The notes under the pieces: model-generated | Seen by the model: only the letters and a program-made list of their open reading frames with translations | Told to the model about the DNA's origin: nothing | Databases searched by the model: none | Shown here: positions 52,567-61,944 of the stretch, piece by piece | How positions within the stretch are numbered: the stretch's first letter is position 1 | Layout of the letters: each line of letters opens with the position of its first letter | Program-made: the position numbers and the translations under genes | Source of the DNA: CBDCVY01 sp965223245 | GTDB taxonomy: Bacteria > Nitrospinota > Nitrospinia > Nitrospinales > Nitrospinaceae | Assembly: GCA_965223245.1 (NCBI GenBank) | Contig: CBDCVY010000013.1 | Span: 1,364,001 to 1,428,000 of the forward strand | Direction: 5' to 3' | DNA: 64,000 bases

Positions 52567-53232
52567 ATGCTAGTTGATATTAATATGAAAGGAAAAACTG
52601 TTTGTATTCTGGGTGGCGGTAAGGAAGCAACCCGTAAAATAGAATTACTTTTAGGACAGGAATGCAAATTATATGTATTTACTGACCACGCTTCAGAAGA
52701 AATATATCAATGGGCAGAGCAAAAGAAAATAGTATTACAAATTCAAAAGATAGATACAGATATTTTTCTTGGCAATTTAAAACCTCACCTCGTAATGCTA
52801 ATGACGGATGACAGAGTATTAAATCGAGAAATGGCTGAATCTGCTAGAAAATTAGAATGTCTTGTGTACGTTGTGGATGACCCAAATAATAGCGATTTTA
52901 ACCATCCTTCCATCATGACTTTTCACGACACTATCCAAATCGCTTTATCGACAGGTGGGAAAAGCCCTTTAATGGCAAAAATAATCAGGCAGAAAATACA
53001 ACCCATTTTAAGCGAAAATATTAAAAACGAAGATGCCTTATTAATAGAATTACTGGGTAAAATCCGCGAACAGGTTAAAAAGAAAATCCCTAATCAAAAC
53101 TCCCGAAAAAATTTCTTTGAAACCATTATAGAAAACCCTCAAATTTTGAAATTCATTTCTCAAAATCAATTGCTCCAGGCAGAGTCGTTGGCTCTTTCAG
53201 TTATAAGTAAATTTAAAACTAACCCTAAGTGA
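52567..53232 (+). CDS. Precorrin-2 dehydrogenase / sirohydrochlorin ferrochelatase (Met8/CysG-N type)
   Basis: About 221 residues from ATG 52567, with GAGGA upstream; a TTG six codons earlier overlaps that Shine-Dalgarno sequence. KTVCILGGGKEATRKIELLL is the NAD-binding start. LVMLMTDDRVLNREMAESAR and FNHPSIMTFHDTIQIALSTG, followed by GKSPLMAKIIRQKI, match the CysG N-terminal domain. It oxidises precorrin-2 and inserts iron to make siroheme. No uroporphyrinogen methyltransferase domain follows, so it is the stand-alone form. Confidence 0.88.
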   Translation: MLVDINMKGKTVCILGGGKEATRKIELLLGQECKLYVFTDHASEEIYQWAEQKKIVLQIQKIDTDIFLGNLKPHLVMLMTDDRVLNREMAESARKLECLVYVVDDPNNSDFNHPSIMTFHDTIQIALSTGGKSPLMAKIIRQKIQPILSENIKNEDALLIELLGKIREQVKKKIPNQNSRKNFFETIIENPQILKFISQNQLLQAESLALSVISKFKTNPK

Positions 53233-53315
53233 ACTTTGTTCATATCTTATAACTAATGATAGAATAAATGTTGGAACTAAATTAACCGCATTTCGATAAG
53301 AATCGAGAGGTCGTT

Positions 53316-53912
53316 ATGAGCCATTTAGATTCAATTTTAGCTGATTATGTTAACCGTTTTTTAGAATCAAACTCTGCGGCTTTAGATATGGCGAATCAAC
53401 TCAAAGACTGTGGAATAGGTTTAAGTCCTTTAGTGGATCATTGCACAATAAGAACTCATAATGTAGACAAACGTGCGGAACAATTTCTGGAACTGGGTTA
53501 TAAATTTGACAATAAAATAGGAACTTTGGAGTTTGAAAGCTGGTGGGCAAAAGTCTATCGGAAACCGGGATATCCGGCTCTATTTATTGATCAGGCTTTT
53601 GAAGGGAAACAAGGAGAAAAAAGTCTTATTCCTAAATGGGTAGATCATCATGGAGATAAGTGTTTTCATCACATTGCCCTTTTAGTTGAAGATATTGAGA
53701 ATTGTATTCAATCTCTTCAAAAAAGAGGATTTGATGTAGCAGGTGAAATCATAGGAAACAAAGGCTCAGACTTAAGGCAGGTATTTACTAAACCCGAAAT
53801 CAAAAATGGATATGTTTATACCGTCCTGGAGTTAATAGAAAGACATAACGGCTATGAAGGTTTTCTACCTCCCCAAGCAGACAGTTTAATGGAATCCTCA
53901 CGTTTAACCTGA
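53316..53912 (+). CDS. VOC-fold dioxygenase-like protein
   Basis: 198 residues. LVDHCTIRTHNVDKRAEQFL carries a likely first metal His, and KCFHHIALLVEDIENCIQSL the second. The C-terminal TVLELIERHNGYEGF has Glu and resembles the closing motif of 4-hydroxyphenylpyruvate-dioxygenase-type VOC proteins. It may be an Fe(II) dioxygenase. It lies 9 bp upstream of the FAD-linked oxidase, so the two probably act on one pathway. A link to 2-hydroxyglutarate or lysine breakdown (HglS plus D-2-hydroxyglutarate dehydrogenase) is possible but unproven. Confidence 0.7.
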   Translation: MSHLDSILADYVNRFLESNSAALDMANQLKDCGIGLSPLVDHCTIRTHNVDKRAEQFLELGYKFDNKIGTLEFESWWAKVYRKPGYPALFIDQAFEGKQGEKSLIPKWVDHHGDKCFHHIALLVEDIENCIQSLQKRGFDVAGEIIGNKGSDLRQVFTKPEIKNGYVYTVLELIERHNGYEGFLPPQADSLMESSRLT

Positions 53913-53921
53913 GATGGCACA

Positions 53922-55340
53922 ATGATACGAAAAACAGATGCTCCATCAATTGCTCCGTATTTACGTGATGCATCTAATTATTCCCAAGGTAAAGCCAGTG
54001 AAGTCATCATTCCTGAAAATCAAGAAGAACTGGTAGACTTTTTAAAACAAAACACAAATCCTATCACTATCTCTGGTGCAGGAACAGGACTTACAGCTTC
54101 TCGAATTCCATTAACTGGATCCATTATTTCATTGGAAAAATTCAATAAAATTGGAACCTTAAATAATGGAACCATTGCTTCTGGAGTGGCAGTCACATTG
54201 AAAGAACTTTCAGAACGATTAAAGGGTTCGAATTGGTTTTATCCTCCAAATCCAACAGAATGGTTAGCATCCATTGGGGGGACATTAGCAACGAATGCCT
54301 CGGGAAGTAGAAGTTATAAATATGGTTCTACCAGAGATTATGTACTGGAATTAGAAGTGGTTCTTAGTGATGGTCGAACCACAAGGGTATCTAGAGGCGA
54401 AACGATAAACCAACCCTTGTATTTTGATGATGGATCTAAGATTAATTTTCCATTGATTAGATATGAAAGTCCTAAATGTAAAAATGCTGCAGGATATTAT
54501 ATTCGGAAGGAAATGGATTGGATTGATTTGTTTTTAGGTTCTGATGGAACTTTGGGATTTTTTACTGAAGTTAAACTTAAACTATTGCCTTCTCCTAACA
54601 AATTTTTAAGTGCAATTTTATTTTTTGAAAACGAAGTCGATAGTTGGGATTTGGTAGAAAAGATTAAATATTGCAACATTGAAAAGATTAGCCCATGCTC
54701 TTTGGAATATTTTGATCAGTTTTCATTAAAACGATTAAAAGATAAATTTAGTGGTATTCCCACATTTGCAAATGCTGCATTGTTTTTTGAGCAAGATGTC
54801 CAACACTCAGATGAATATGATGACTATTTAGATATTTGGTATGAATTTTTAGATAGAGAGAAAGTGCAACTTGAGGACTCGTGGTTTGCTGAAACATCTA
54901 AAGATTTAGAAAAATTTCATGATTTTAGGCATCAGGTCCCTCTAATGATTAACGAAGAAAATAGTCGTTTAGGTAGAGTAAAAATTGGAACAGATATGGC
55001 TTTAGAGGATAAATATTTTAAAAAAATGATGTCTTTTTATAATGAGATCCTAATGAAAAGTAATCTAGATTATGTGATTTTTGGCCATATTGGGGATAAC
55101 CATCTTCATATTAATTTACTTCCCCGGAAAGACCAAATGGATACTGTTCAAAAAACTTATGATAGCATGGTAGACCAAATATTAAATTGGGGTGGCACTG
55201 TTTCCGCAGAACATGGAATAGGAAAATTAAAAAAAAGGTATTATCATAAAATGGTTGGAGAAGATGCCTTAAATGAGCTTAGATCCATTAAGAAATTATT
55301 CGATTGTGAAAATAAACTGGGGATAGGTAACCTTTTGTAA
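53922..55340 (+). CDS. FAD-linked oxidase (GlcD/D-lactate dehydrogenase type)
   Basis: 472 residues. The PCMH/FAD_binding_4 domain is at residues about 30-210 (GAGTGLTASRIPLTGSIISL, ASIGGTLATNASGSRSYKYG). The FAD-oxidase C-terminal domain is at about 230-470 (YVIFGHIGDNHLHINLLPR, GTVSAEHGIGKLKKRY). These are typical of D-2-hydroxyacid dehydrogenases such as GlcD and D-2-hydroxyglutarate dehydrogenase. The substrate is a D-hydroxyacid, not further specified. It follows the VOC gene by 9 bp. Confidence 0.9.
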   Translation: MIRKTDAPSIAPYLRDASNYSQGKASEVIIPENQEELVDFLKQNTNPITISGAGTGLTASRIPLTGSIISLEKFNKIGTLNNGTIASGVAVTLKELSERLKGSNWFYPPNPTEWLASIGGTLATNASGSRSYKYGSTRDYVLELEVVLSDGRTTRVSRGETINQPLYFDDGSKINFPLIRYESPKCKNAAGYYIRKEMDWIDLFLGSDGTLGFFTEVKLKLLPSPNKFLSAILFFENEVDSWDLVEKIKYCNIEKISPCSLEYFDQFSLKRLKDKFSGIPTFANAALFFEQDVQHSDEYDDYLDIWYEFLDREKVQLEDSWFAETSKDLEKFHDFRHQVPLMINEENSRLGRVKIGTDMALEDKYFKKMMSFYNEILMKSNLDYVIFGHIGDNHLHINLLPRKDQMDTVQKTYDSMVDQILNWGGTVSAEHGIGKLKKRYYHKMVGEDALNELRSIKKLFDCENKLGIGNLL

Positions 55341-55472
55341 AATATGAATTGATTTTGCCTCTCAATATTTATTTAGTTTGGGTAAAGTTGACGTTGTTAG
55401 CCTCAAGAGGTAAAATTTCGCTTTATGTTTTTGCCATTTTTTTCAAACGGATACAGCAGTCAATGAGGTGCT

Positions 55473-56000
55473 ATGCTGGATTCTTTAAAAATTTTAATTT
55501 TAAATCAGTCTTATGAACCCTTGCAGTTTTGCAGTGCAAAACGTGGAATTGTTATGGTTTTGAATGGAAGGGCTGAACAAATTGAAGTTGATGGTTATTT
55601 TGTGAAATCACCTAATGCTACTTTTCAACTCCCTGTTGTTATTCGTGTTCTTAAAATGGTGAAAAGAAATAAAAAAAAGCAAATGTCTTTTAGTAAAAAA
55701 AATATTTTGCGTCGAGACAACTTTACTTGTCAGTATTGTGAAGATAAAGACAATCCTCTAACCGTAGATCACATTATTCCTAAATCCAGAGGTGGCAAAA
55801 CTTCCTGGACCAATGTAGTGGTTGCTTGTAAACCTTGTAATTTAAAAAAGGGAAATCGAAACTTGCTTGAAGCTCAGATGAAATTGAGAAAACCACCTGT
55901 TCGACCCAACTTTCATTTTCAGCCAATTGCTGTTCCGGAGGGACCACCCTCTCACCTCGAAAGCTGGAAAAAGTATATGCCACCTTCTTGGATAAGATAA
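55473..56000 (+). CDS. HNH endonuclease family protein
   Basis: 175 residues. The HNH_5-type core reads RRDNFTCQYCEDKDNPLTVD, HIIPKSRGGKTSWTNVVVAC and KPCNLKKGNR. It has two CxxC zinc pairs and the DH of the HNH motif (TVDHIIPKSRGG). Such stand-alone HNH proteins of about 170-190 residues are widespread and their nucleic acid target is unknown. AGGTGC precedes the ATG. No restriction genes surround it. Confidence 0.85.
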   Translation: MLDSLKILILNQSYEPLQFCSAKRGIVMVLNGRAEQIEVDGYFVKSPNATFQLPVVIRVLKMVKRNKKKQMSFSKKNILRRDNFTCQYCEDKDNPLTVDHIIPKSRGGKTSWTNVVVACKPCNLKKGNRNLLEAQMKLRKPPVRPNFHFQPIAVPEGPPSHLESWKKYMPPSWIR

Positions 56001-56033
56001 GCTTTGATCTACTTTTAATTATGCGAGTGTATA

Positions 56034-57356
56034 TTGGAAACTCCGTCCCTTACAGAAATAATTACCGAAGAAGATTTTTTGCCGCTACTTCAAGATACTT
56101 GTTGTGATTTTTTTAAAACCTTTAATGCCTTCTCTCTTTATTCCGACACAGAAACTATTGCAACAAGGAAGTGTTACTCAAATCTCATAAGACAAGCGGA
56201 ATTACTTGAAAGTTTTTTGGACGAATATGGTGCACGTCGAAATATTAGATGGTTGCCTTTTACTGAACTTGTGGCTTCCATCCGTAATTTGGTAATTGCC
56301 GGTTTTTTTGTAAAACATTTAATGGATCGTTATCCATCTTATCGCTTAAATGATACGCCTGAATTTAAACATAAATTCTTTCAAGATTCTGGAAATGCTT
56401 TGCAGTTCTTAAATAAATCAATTAAGGAACTTTTTAAAGAATGCAAAAATTCTGCAAAAACTAATGGTTTGAAAGTTTTAGATTCAGCCATTGATCCAGG
56501 AGAATTTGATGAAATAGAAATTAATAAACAACTGCCGAATAACGCTGAACGCGAAAACATTAGTGAAGACGATGAAAGGATTATTGAGTTGTTCGAAAAA
56601 TTAAGCGCTGTTGTGCGAGCTATGGAGGAAATGGGAATAGATTCTACAAAAGATTCAACTAAATTGAAATCAATTGTTCCCAAAATTTTAGGTGAAAAAA
56701 AGGCAAGAGACTTAATGAGTTCAGTCCACAATGTTCAATCTGAATTTGACACTTACATAAAAAACACTTTTATTGAACAAAAACATAAAGATTTAAAAAA
56801 CTTTAGGGGATATATTTCTATGCCCCTTCATTTATTAGAAGTGACTAACTGGCTGTGTCATTTTTATGAAAGACATGAGGATGAAATTCGTCAAGCAGAA
56901 ACAAAGCGAATGATTGCTAAATTAGTTAATAAAAGGGAATTATTAGATCAAATTGTAAATTTTTGTTATTACTATTGTCTGCACTATATACGGGAAGCAG
57001 ATCAATTAAGTAAAGAGATAGTAAAAAGCTTTGTTAAAACCATCCAATGTGAAGTGCCCATACCCAAGCCGCTTGGTTTCCACGCTCGACCTTCAACTTA
57101 TATATCGCTAATCGCTAGGAAGTATGATGCGGATGCTTTTCTTATAATCGATGGGGAAAAATTTTCTGCGCGTTCAGTAATGAGTTTGTTACAAGCTGGC
57201 GGGACCATTGCTGATAAAGGTTATCAGACAGTAATATTTTCCGGAGACAAGAGAGTAATTAACGATATAGAAATATTAGCCGAACATAATTACTGCGAAG
57301 ACCAAAATATTCCGAATGAGCTAAAGTATCTTAAAAGTATGAGAGAATCCGCTTGA
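56034..57356 (+). CDS. Helical protein with a C-terminal HPr-like domain
   Basis: 440 residues. Residues 1-330 are helical with Cys/Tyr/Trp clusters and no recognised family. Residues about 338-425 are an HPr domain: CEVPIPKPLGFHARPSTYIS with His350 in the phospho-acceptor position, FSARSVMSLLQAGGTIAD with Ser381 at the HPr-Ser46-like position, and GYQTVIFSGD. HPr carries phosphate in sugar PTS or regulatory relays, but no PTS enzymes are seen in the window. The start is TTG 56034, since the ATG at 56021 is in another frame. A GAG lies about 6 bases upstream. Confidence 0.75.
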   Translation: METPSLTEIITEEDFLPLLQDTCCDFFKTFNAFSLYSDTETIATRKCYSNLIRQAELLESFLDEYGARRNIRWLPFTELVASIRNLVIAGFFVKHLMDRYPSYRLNDTPEFKHKFFQDSGNALQFLNKSIKELFKECKNSAKTNGLKVLDSAIDPGEFDEIEINKQLPNNAERENISEDDERIIELFEKLSAVVRAMEEMGIDSTKDSTKLKSIVPKILGEKKARDLMSSVHNVQSEFDTYIKNTFIEQKHKDLKNFRGYISMPLHLLEVTNWLCHFYERHEDEIRQAETKRMIAKLVNKRELLDQIVNFCYYYCLHYIREADQLSKEIVKSFVKTIQCEVPIPKPLGFHARPSTYISLIARKYDADAFLIIDGEKFSARSVMSLLQAGGTIADKGYQTVIFSGDKRVINDIEILAEHNYCEDQNIPNELKYLKSMRESA

Positions 57357-57387
57357 GAAGCGTTTTAAATAAAATGTTTTTTATAAT

Positions 57388-57894
57388 ATGAATGAAGAAT
57401 TAGAAATATTTGATGTGGTTGATGAAAATGACTGTGTCTTATTTCAAGCCTCTAGACAAAAAGTTCATAAAAATGGGTGGCTTCATCGGTCGGTTCATAT
57501 ATTGGTTTTTAATTCAGAAGGAAAGCTTTTTCTCCAAAAAAGAAGTCAGAATAAAGATGAAAACCCCGGTTATTGGGACACATCTGCAGCGGGCCATGTA
57601 AACGCAGGAGAAGATTATTTAACTTGCGCAAAAAGAGAATTAGGAGAAGAATTAGGAATTCAAGAAGAATTAGAATTTATAAATGGAATAACAGCAAGAC
57701 CTGAAACATTTGGAGAACATGTTAAGACATATTTATGCAAGACCGAAAAAAAAATAACGATTAACCCTTTAGAAATTGATGAGGGGAAATATTGGGATTT
57801 AGACGAAATATCACAGGCCTTAAAAAATTCCAATTTATTATTTACTTCCACATTTAGATTGATTTTTGAACATTACAAAAACTATAAAAGATAG
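57388..57894 (+). CDS. Nudix hydrolase, IPP-isomerase-like
   Basis: 168 residues. The Nudix box GHVNAGEDYLTCAKRELGEE (GX5EX7REUXEE) is complete. The flanking HKNGWLHRSVHILVFNSEGK and PGYWDTSAAGHV match the YfcD/Idi-type branch. It may hydrolyse a diphosphate or act as a type I IPP isomerase. The usual Idi active-site Cys is not in the same place, so the plain Nudix reading is safer. It follows the HPr-fusion gene by 31 bp. Confidence 0.85.
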   Translation: MNEELEIFDVVDENDCVLFQASRQKVHKNGWLHRSVHILVFNSEGKLFLQKRSQNKDENPGYWDTSAAGHVNAGEDYLTCAKRELGEELGIQEELEFINGITARPETFGEHVKTYLCKTEKKITINPLEIDEGKYWDLDEISQALKNSNLLFTSTFRLIFEHYKNYKR

Positions 57895-57939
57895 TCATTC
57901 CCATCCTTTGTTTTTCCCAATGTAATTTGTATTCATTTT

Positions 57940-60354
57940 ATGGCATCTCTATTAAAAAACATTTTTGTCTTTCTTCTTATCACAGTATCAGTAAAAAATG
58001 TGACAGCAAAACCTTTGGATTCCTATGATACGGACACTCCTTTCCCAATTAATTTTTTATTCAGAGATAAAATTCCAAATATAGAAAATCAAACTAAAAA
58101 CAATTTCAATAAACTATTGGGACAATTCGAAAAATCAGATATTCAGACTGAATCGAAAGAACAATATCGTTTAATTCAACTGGGTAGAGGCTATATTTTA
58201 TTTAAACAAAATAAATATGTGGAAGCGTATAACGTTTTAAAAAATGGTATTAAGGATGATTTTATTTTAGACGATTACCGTTTTTTTTATCTAACTGAAA
58301 CTTTACACCAACAGGCCATTTCTCAATTCAAAGAGAATAATTATTCTCAAGCCATTTCACTGATGGAGGAGAGAATTGCAATTTTATTTAAAATTCTTAA
58401 TCAGTATCCTGAAAGCCAATTCAATGCAGAAATGAATTCAAAAATTACCGAACAGGAAATGCTATTAGGGCAAACCAATTTAAAAATGGGAAATCATGAT
58501 AGAGCTTGGTTTTATATTAGAAGAGCAATGCTTCGTTCAAATGAAAACGATCCTAAATACCTAAAGGAATTAACTTACAATTTGTTAGAAAGTTTTAAAG
58601 CCGTAAAAGATTATGAAAGTGTAATTCAAATTTATCATTTTTTAATAAATAAATATCCTTCCAAAAAAATTATACGGAAAGCTAAAGTTTACTTTAAAGA
58701 AAAAGAAAAGGATTTTGAAAAGCAGGGTGTTGAATATAAAAAACTTGAAAATCTAATCTATTCTTATGAAAAAAAAGAAATGACTCCTGTTAAAAAAGCA
58801 ACGTTATTAAATGAGAAAAAGAATAAATACGAAAATGGAAGAATACATGAATTTTTTCAACTTGTAGAAAAAAATAATATAAGCAAGGCTTTAGTTAAAG
58901 GTTATGAGATTTTAAAAAAATATCCCGGGCTAAAAGAAACTCAAGGGATCATTGGTGAGCTCAATAAAGCAATGCGTGTATACATAAAAGCCAAAGGATG
59001 GAATCCTGCTGTAAACAATCTGTTGGACGTGTACACATTGGATCAATTATATGACCTCGCATTTTATTTTTGGAATCGCTCCATGAGTAGTTATGCAGCA
59101 AAATCATTCCAACGGATTCTTAAACGTTTTCCACAAGAAGTTCAATATTGCCATAAATCTCTTTATTATTTAGGACGAATTTATGAGGATAAAAAGGAAT
59201 ATTCACAGGCAATAAAATATTATTCACAGGTAGTTGATGACTACAATCACGGACCGTATGCAGCAATATCTTTTTTTAAAGTTCCTTGGGTACAACGTTT
59301 AAACGGAGATTTGGCGGCTGCAAAAACAAACTTTTTGAAAATCATAGATCTATTTAAAAAGTCTGATGAAATTATTAATGATTCTCTAATTTCACTAGAA
59401 TTTGTTGCTGGTGCCCAATATTGGTTGGCCCGATTGGAAGAAAAACTGGGAAATGATGTAGAAGTAAAACATCATTTGGATGATTTAATTAAAAATCATC
59501 CTTTGTATTTTTATTCAATGATAGCCAGAATGAAATTCTCAAAATTTCCTGATGATCTAATAACTAAAAAAAAATCCCACAAAAATCATTTTCGAAACTC
59601 ACATTTAAGTCCAATAGATAAAATCTTTTTGAGACGGGCAGAAGAATTAATATCTATCGGTTTTTTTTCTGGTGCAAGGTTTGAATTAGAAAAAATTAGT
59701 ACTGGTTTAGACGATTTAGAATTTGCCTTTTATCTTTCTAAACTTCAACACCAGGCAAATGCTTTTCAAGATTCTATTCAGCTCACTTTAGAAACCCATA
59801 GAAAAAATGATATAAAAACTTATTCTTCATCAATCATTGAATTAATATTTCCTGATGCGTATTTAAATGATGTTCAAAGAGAGAGCAGAAAATATAATAT
59901 TGATCCTTTTTTTATACTTTCTTTAATTAGACAAGAAAGTGCTTTTAATAAAGATATAGTTTCAAGTGCCGATGCAATAGGACTAATGCAGCTTATTCCC
60001 AGTACCGGAAAACGGATGGCTCGCTCAATTAAGTTAAAAAAATATTCAAAGGAAAATCTATATGAGCCTAGAATCAATATTGCTTTAGGTGTCAAATATA
60101 TTGATGCTTTGTTAACAAAATTTAAGGGAAACTCTATTTTCGCATTAGCTGCTTATAATGCCGGGCCAAATAAAGTTAAAACTTGGCTACGAATACGGAA
60201 TAATCTTAAGCCACTTGAATTTCTAGAAAGTATTCCATTTAATGAGACAAGAAATTATGTGAAAAATGTATTAAGGAATTATGTATTATATAAATTTTTG
60301 TATGGGAAAAATCCCTTGCAAAAAATTGAAAATCTCATTTATATCCGAAAATGA
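57940..60354 (+). CDS. slt: Soluble lytic murein transglycosylase, Slt70-like
   Basis: 804 residues. The signal peptide (MASLLKNIFVFLLITVSVKN, then VTAKPLD) is followed by a long TPR/alpha-superhelical N-domain. The C-terminal SLT domain starts near residue 645. The catalytic Glu is Glu666 in LIRQESAFN, followed by GLMQLIPSTGKRMA, YIDALLTKFKGN and LAAYNAGPNKVKTWL. It cleaves peptidoglycan glycan strands in the periplasm. Its length is greater than E. coli Slt70 (645) because of extra helical repeats. It lies 45 bp after the Nudix gene. Confidence 0.9.
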   Translation: MASLLKNIFVFLLITVSVKNVTAKPLDSYDTDTPFPINFLFRDKIPNIENQTKNNFNKLLGQFEKSDIQTESKEQYRLIQLGRGYILFKQNKYVEAYNVLKNGIKDDFILDDYRFFYLTETLHQQAISQFKENNYSQAISLMEERIAILFKILNQYPESQFNAEMNSKITEQEMLLGQTNLKMGNHDRAWFYIRRAMLRSNENDPKYLKELTYNLLESFKAVKDYESVIQIYHFLINKYPSKKIIRKAKVYFKEKEKDFEKQGVEYKKLENLIYSYEKKEMTPVKKATLLNEKKNKYENGRIHEFFQLVEKNNISKALVKGYEILKKYPGLKETQGIIGELNKAMRVYIKAKGWNPAVNNLLDVYTLDQLYDLAFYFWNRSMSSYAAKSFQRILKRFPQEVQYCHKSLYYLGRIYEDKKEYSQAIKYYSQVVDDYNHGPYAAISFFKVPWVQRLNGDLAAAKTNFLKIIDLFKKSDEIINDSLISLEFVAGAQYWLARLEEKLGNDVEVKHHLDDLIKNHPLYFYSMIARMKFSKFPDDLITKKKSHKNHFRNSHLSPIDKIFLRRAEELISIGFFSGARFELEKISTGLDDLEFAFYLSKLQHQANAFQDSIQLTLETHRKNDIKTYSSSIIELIFPDAYLNDVQRESRKYNIDPFFILSLIRQESAFNKDIVSSADAIGLMQLIPSTGKRMARSIKLKKYSKENLYEPRINIALGVKYIDALLTKFKGNSIFALAAYNAGPNKVKTWLRIRNNLKPLEFLESIPFNETRNYVKNVLRNYVLYKFLYGKNPLQKIENLIYIRK

Positions 60355-60382
60355 ACAAAATTCAAATTATTAAGGAAAAAAA

Positions 60383-61060
60383 TTGACTCCCTTTGATATT
60401 GCAGTATTGATAATTATTACTGTTTGTCTTATTCAGTCCTTTATAAAAGGAATGGTAAGAGAAATGTTTTCTCTTTTAGCCCTGGTCCTAGCATATTTTA
60501 TAGCGGTTTATTTTTCTGCAGACCTAGCGGCAATGATGAGTGAATTAATTTCCGATAATACTGTTGGGAAAATGGTTGCGTTCGTTATTTTATTTATTGG
60601 TGTGGTATTTATAGTTTCCCTTTTGGGGCGTTTACTTCGCTCAATGTTAACTTCATCAAATTCTATTTCGGGATGGGACCGAATCTTCGGTGGGGTGTTT
60701 GGTATTGTAAAAGGTATATTAATTATTGTGATTTTAATGTTTCCATTACAATTATTTAAAGAATTTTATGATGATATTACCCAAGAATCAAAATTTGCCC
60801 CCACTTTGGAGAAAATGGTAAAAATAGTTAGTTCTCAAGTAGGTATTCAGGATGATTTTCTTAAAGAAATACCTCATAAAATGCAAGGAATCCAAGAAAG
60901 AATTAAGGACCTTAATCAAATAGATGAAATAAAGAAAAAAGTTGAAGAAAAAACTAAAGCTTTTAAAAAAATGATACCCAAAAAAAATCAGCCTGATTTA
61001 GAAAATCTATCAGATAAAGATAGAAAAGATTTAAATGAAATTATAAATAAAGAAAAATAA
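60383..61060 (+). CDS. cvpA: CvpA family membrane protein
   Basis: 225 residues. It starts at TTG 60383, with AAGGA six bases upstream. DIAVLIIITVCLIQSFIKGM, VREMFSLLALVLAYFIAVYF and the later GWDRIFGGVFGIVKGILIIV match the CvpA four-helix membrane core. The charged C-terminal tail (residues about 150-225) is cytosolic. CvpA is needed for colicin V production in E. coli, and its general role is unclear. It lies 28 bp after slt. Confidence 0.88.
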   Translation: MTPFDIAVLIIITVCLIQSFIKGMVREMFSLLALVLAYFIAVYFSADLAAMMSELISDNTVGKMVAFVILFIGVVFIVSLLGRLLRSMLTSSNSISGWDRIFGGVFGIVKGILIIVILMFPLQLFKEFYDDITQESKFAPTLEKMVKIVSSQVGIQDDFLKEIPHKMQGIQERIKDLNQIDEIKKKVEEKTKAFKKMIPKKNQPDLENLSDKDRKDLNEIINKEK

Positions 61061-61075
61061 TTTAAATCATTATTT

Positions 61076-61939
61076 ATGCCTATAAAAATAAATATAAATG
61101 GTGAAATTCAAGATCATGCATTTATTTCTGTATTAGATCATGGATTTCTTTTTGGTGATAGCGTTTATGAGGTAATTTCAACCCATAAAGGACAACCTTG
61201 TTTTGTTGATGAACACCTAAATCGTTTGCAGAAATCAGCTGCATCCATTTTTTTAAACCTGCCATTTGACCAAACAAAAATAAAAAAAGAAATAAACAGA
61301 ACCATTTCGGAAGCTAATAATTCAGAATCTTATATTCGCATTATTGTAACGCGTGGAGAGGGAGAAATAGATATTGATCCAAGTTCTTGTTCGAAACCCA
61401 ATGTGGTAATTTATGTTAAAGATGCCCTGATTTATCCTAAAGAAAACTATTTAAATGGAATTAATATCTCCCTCGTATCCGTAAAAAGGAATCCAAAAGA
61501 AGCTCTAAACCCAGGAATAAAAACAGGAAACTATTTAAATAATGTTTTAGCCAAAATTGAAGCAAAGAGGTCTGGAGCTGCAGATGCACTAATGTTAAAT
61601 CCTCAGGGATATTTAACTGAATGTACAACCAGCAATTTCTTTTTCGCCATTGAAAACCGTCTTATGACTCCATCATTAGATTGCGGTATTTTGGCCGGAA
61701 TTACACGAGATGTTTTAATTCGGCTTGCTAAGGAAAATGGTTTTTTATTAGAGGAGGGACAATGGCCGCCTGAAATATTAAATAAGGCAGAGGAGGCATT
61801 TATTTCTGGAACTACAAAAAAGGTTATGCCTGTCGCCTTTTTGGATGGTAAACCTATTGGAAACGGAAAACCGGGTCCTATCACTCAAAAAATGATCCGA
61901 ATTTATGAAGCTTTTCTCGATCAACTTGTTCGATCTTAA
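61076..61939 (+). CDS. Class IV (branched-chain/D-amino-acid/ADC lyase type) aminotransferase
   Basis: 287 residues. The N-terminal LDHGFLFGDSVYEVISTHKG matches the class IV start. The PLP Lys is in NPGIKTGNYLNNVLAK, followed by the Glu motif GYLTECTTSNFFFAIENRLM and the C-terminal EAFISGTTKKVMPVAFLDGK. Substrate cannot be told apart among branched-chain amino acid, D-amino acid and 4-amino-4-deoxychorismate. The length (about 285) fits D-amino acid transaminase or ADC lyase better than IlvE (about 305). It is 15 bp after cvpA. Confidence 0.85.
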   Translation: MPIKININGEIQDHAFISVLDHGFLFGDSVYEVISTHKGQPCFVDEHLNRLQKSAASIFLNLPFDQTKIKKEINRTISEANNSESYIRIIVTRGEGEIDIDPSSCSKPNVVIYVKDALIYPKENYLNGINISLVSVKRNPKEALNPGIKTGNYLNNVLAKIEAKRSGAADALMLNPQGYLTECTTSNFFFAIENRLMTPSLDCGILAGITRDVLIRLAKENGFLLEEGQWPPEILNKAEEAFISGTTKKVMPVAFLDGKPIGNGKPGPITQKMIRIYEAFLDQLVRS

Positions 61940-61944
61940 AGTTT

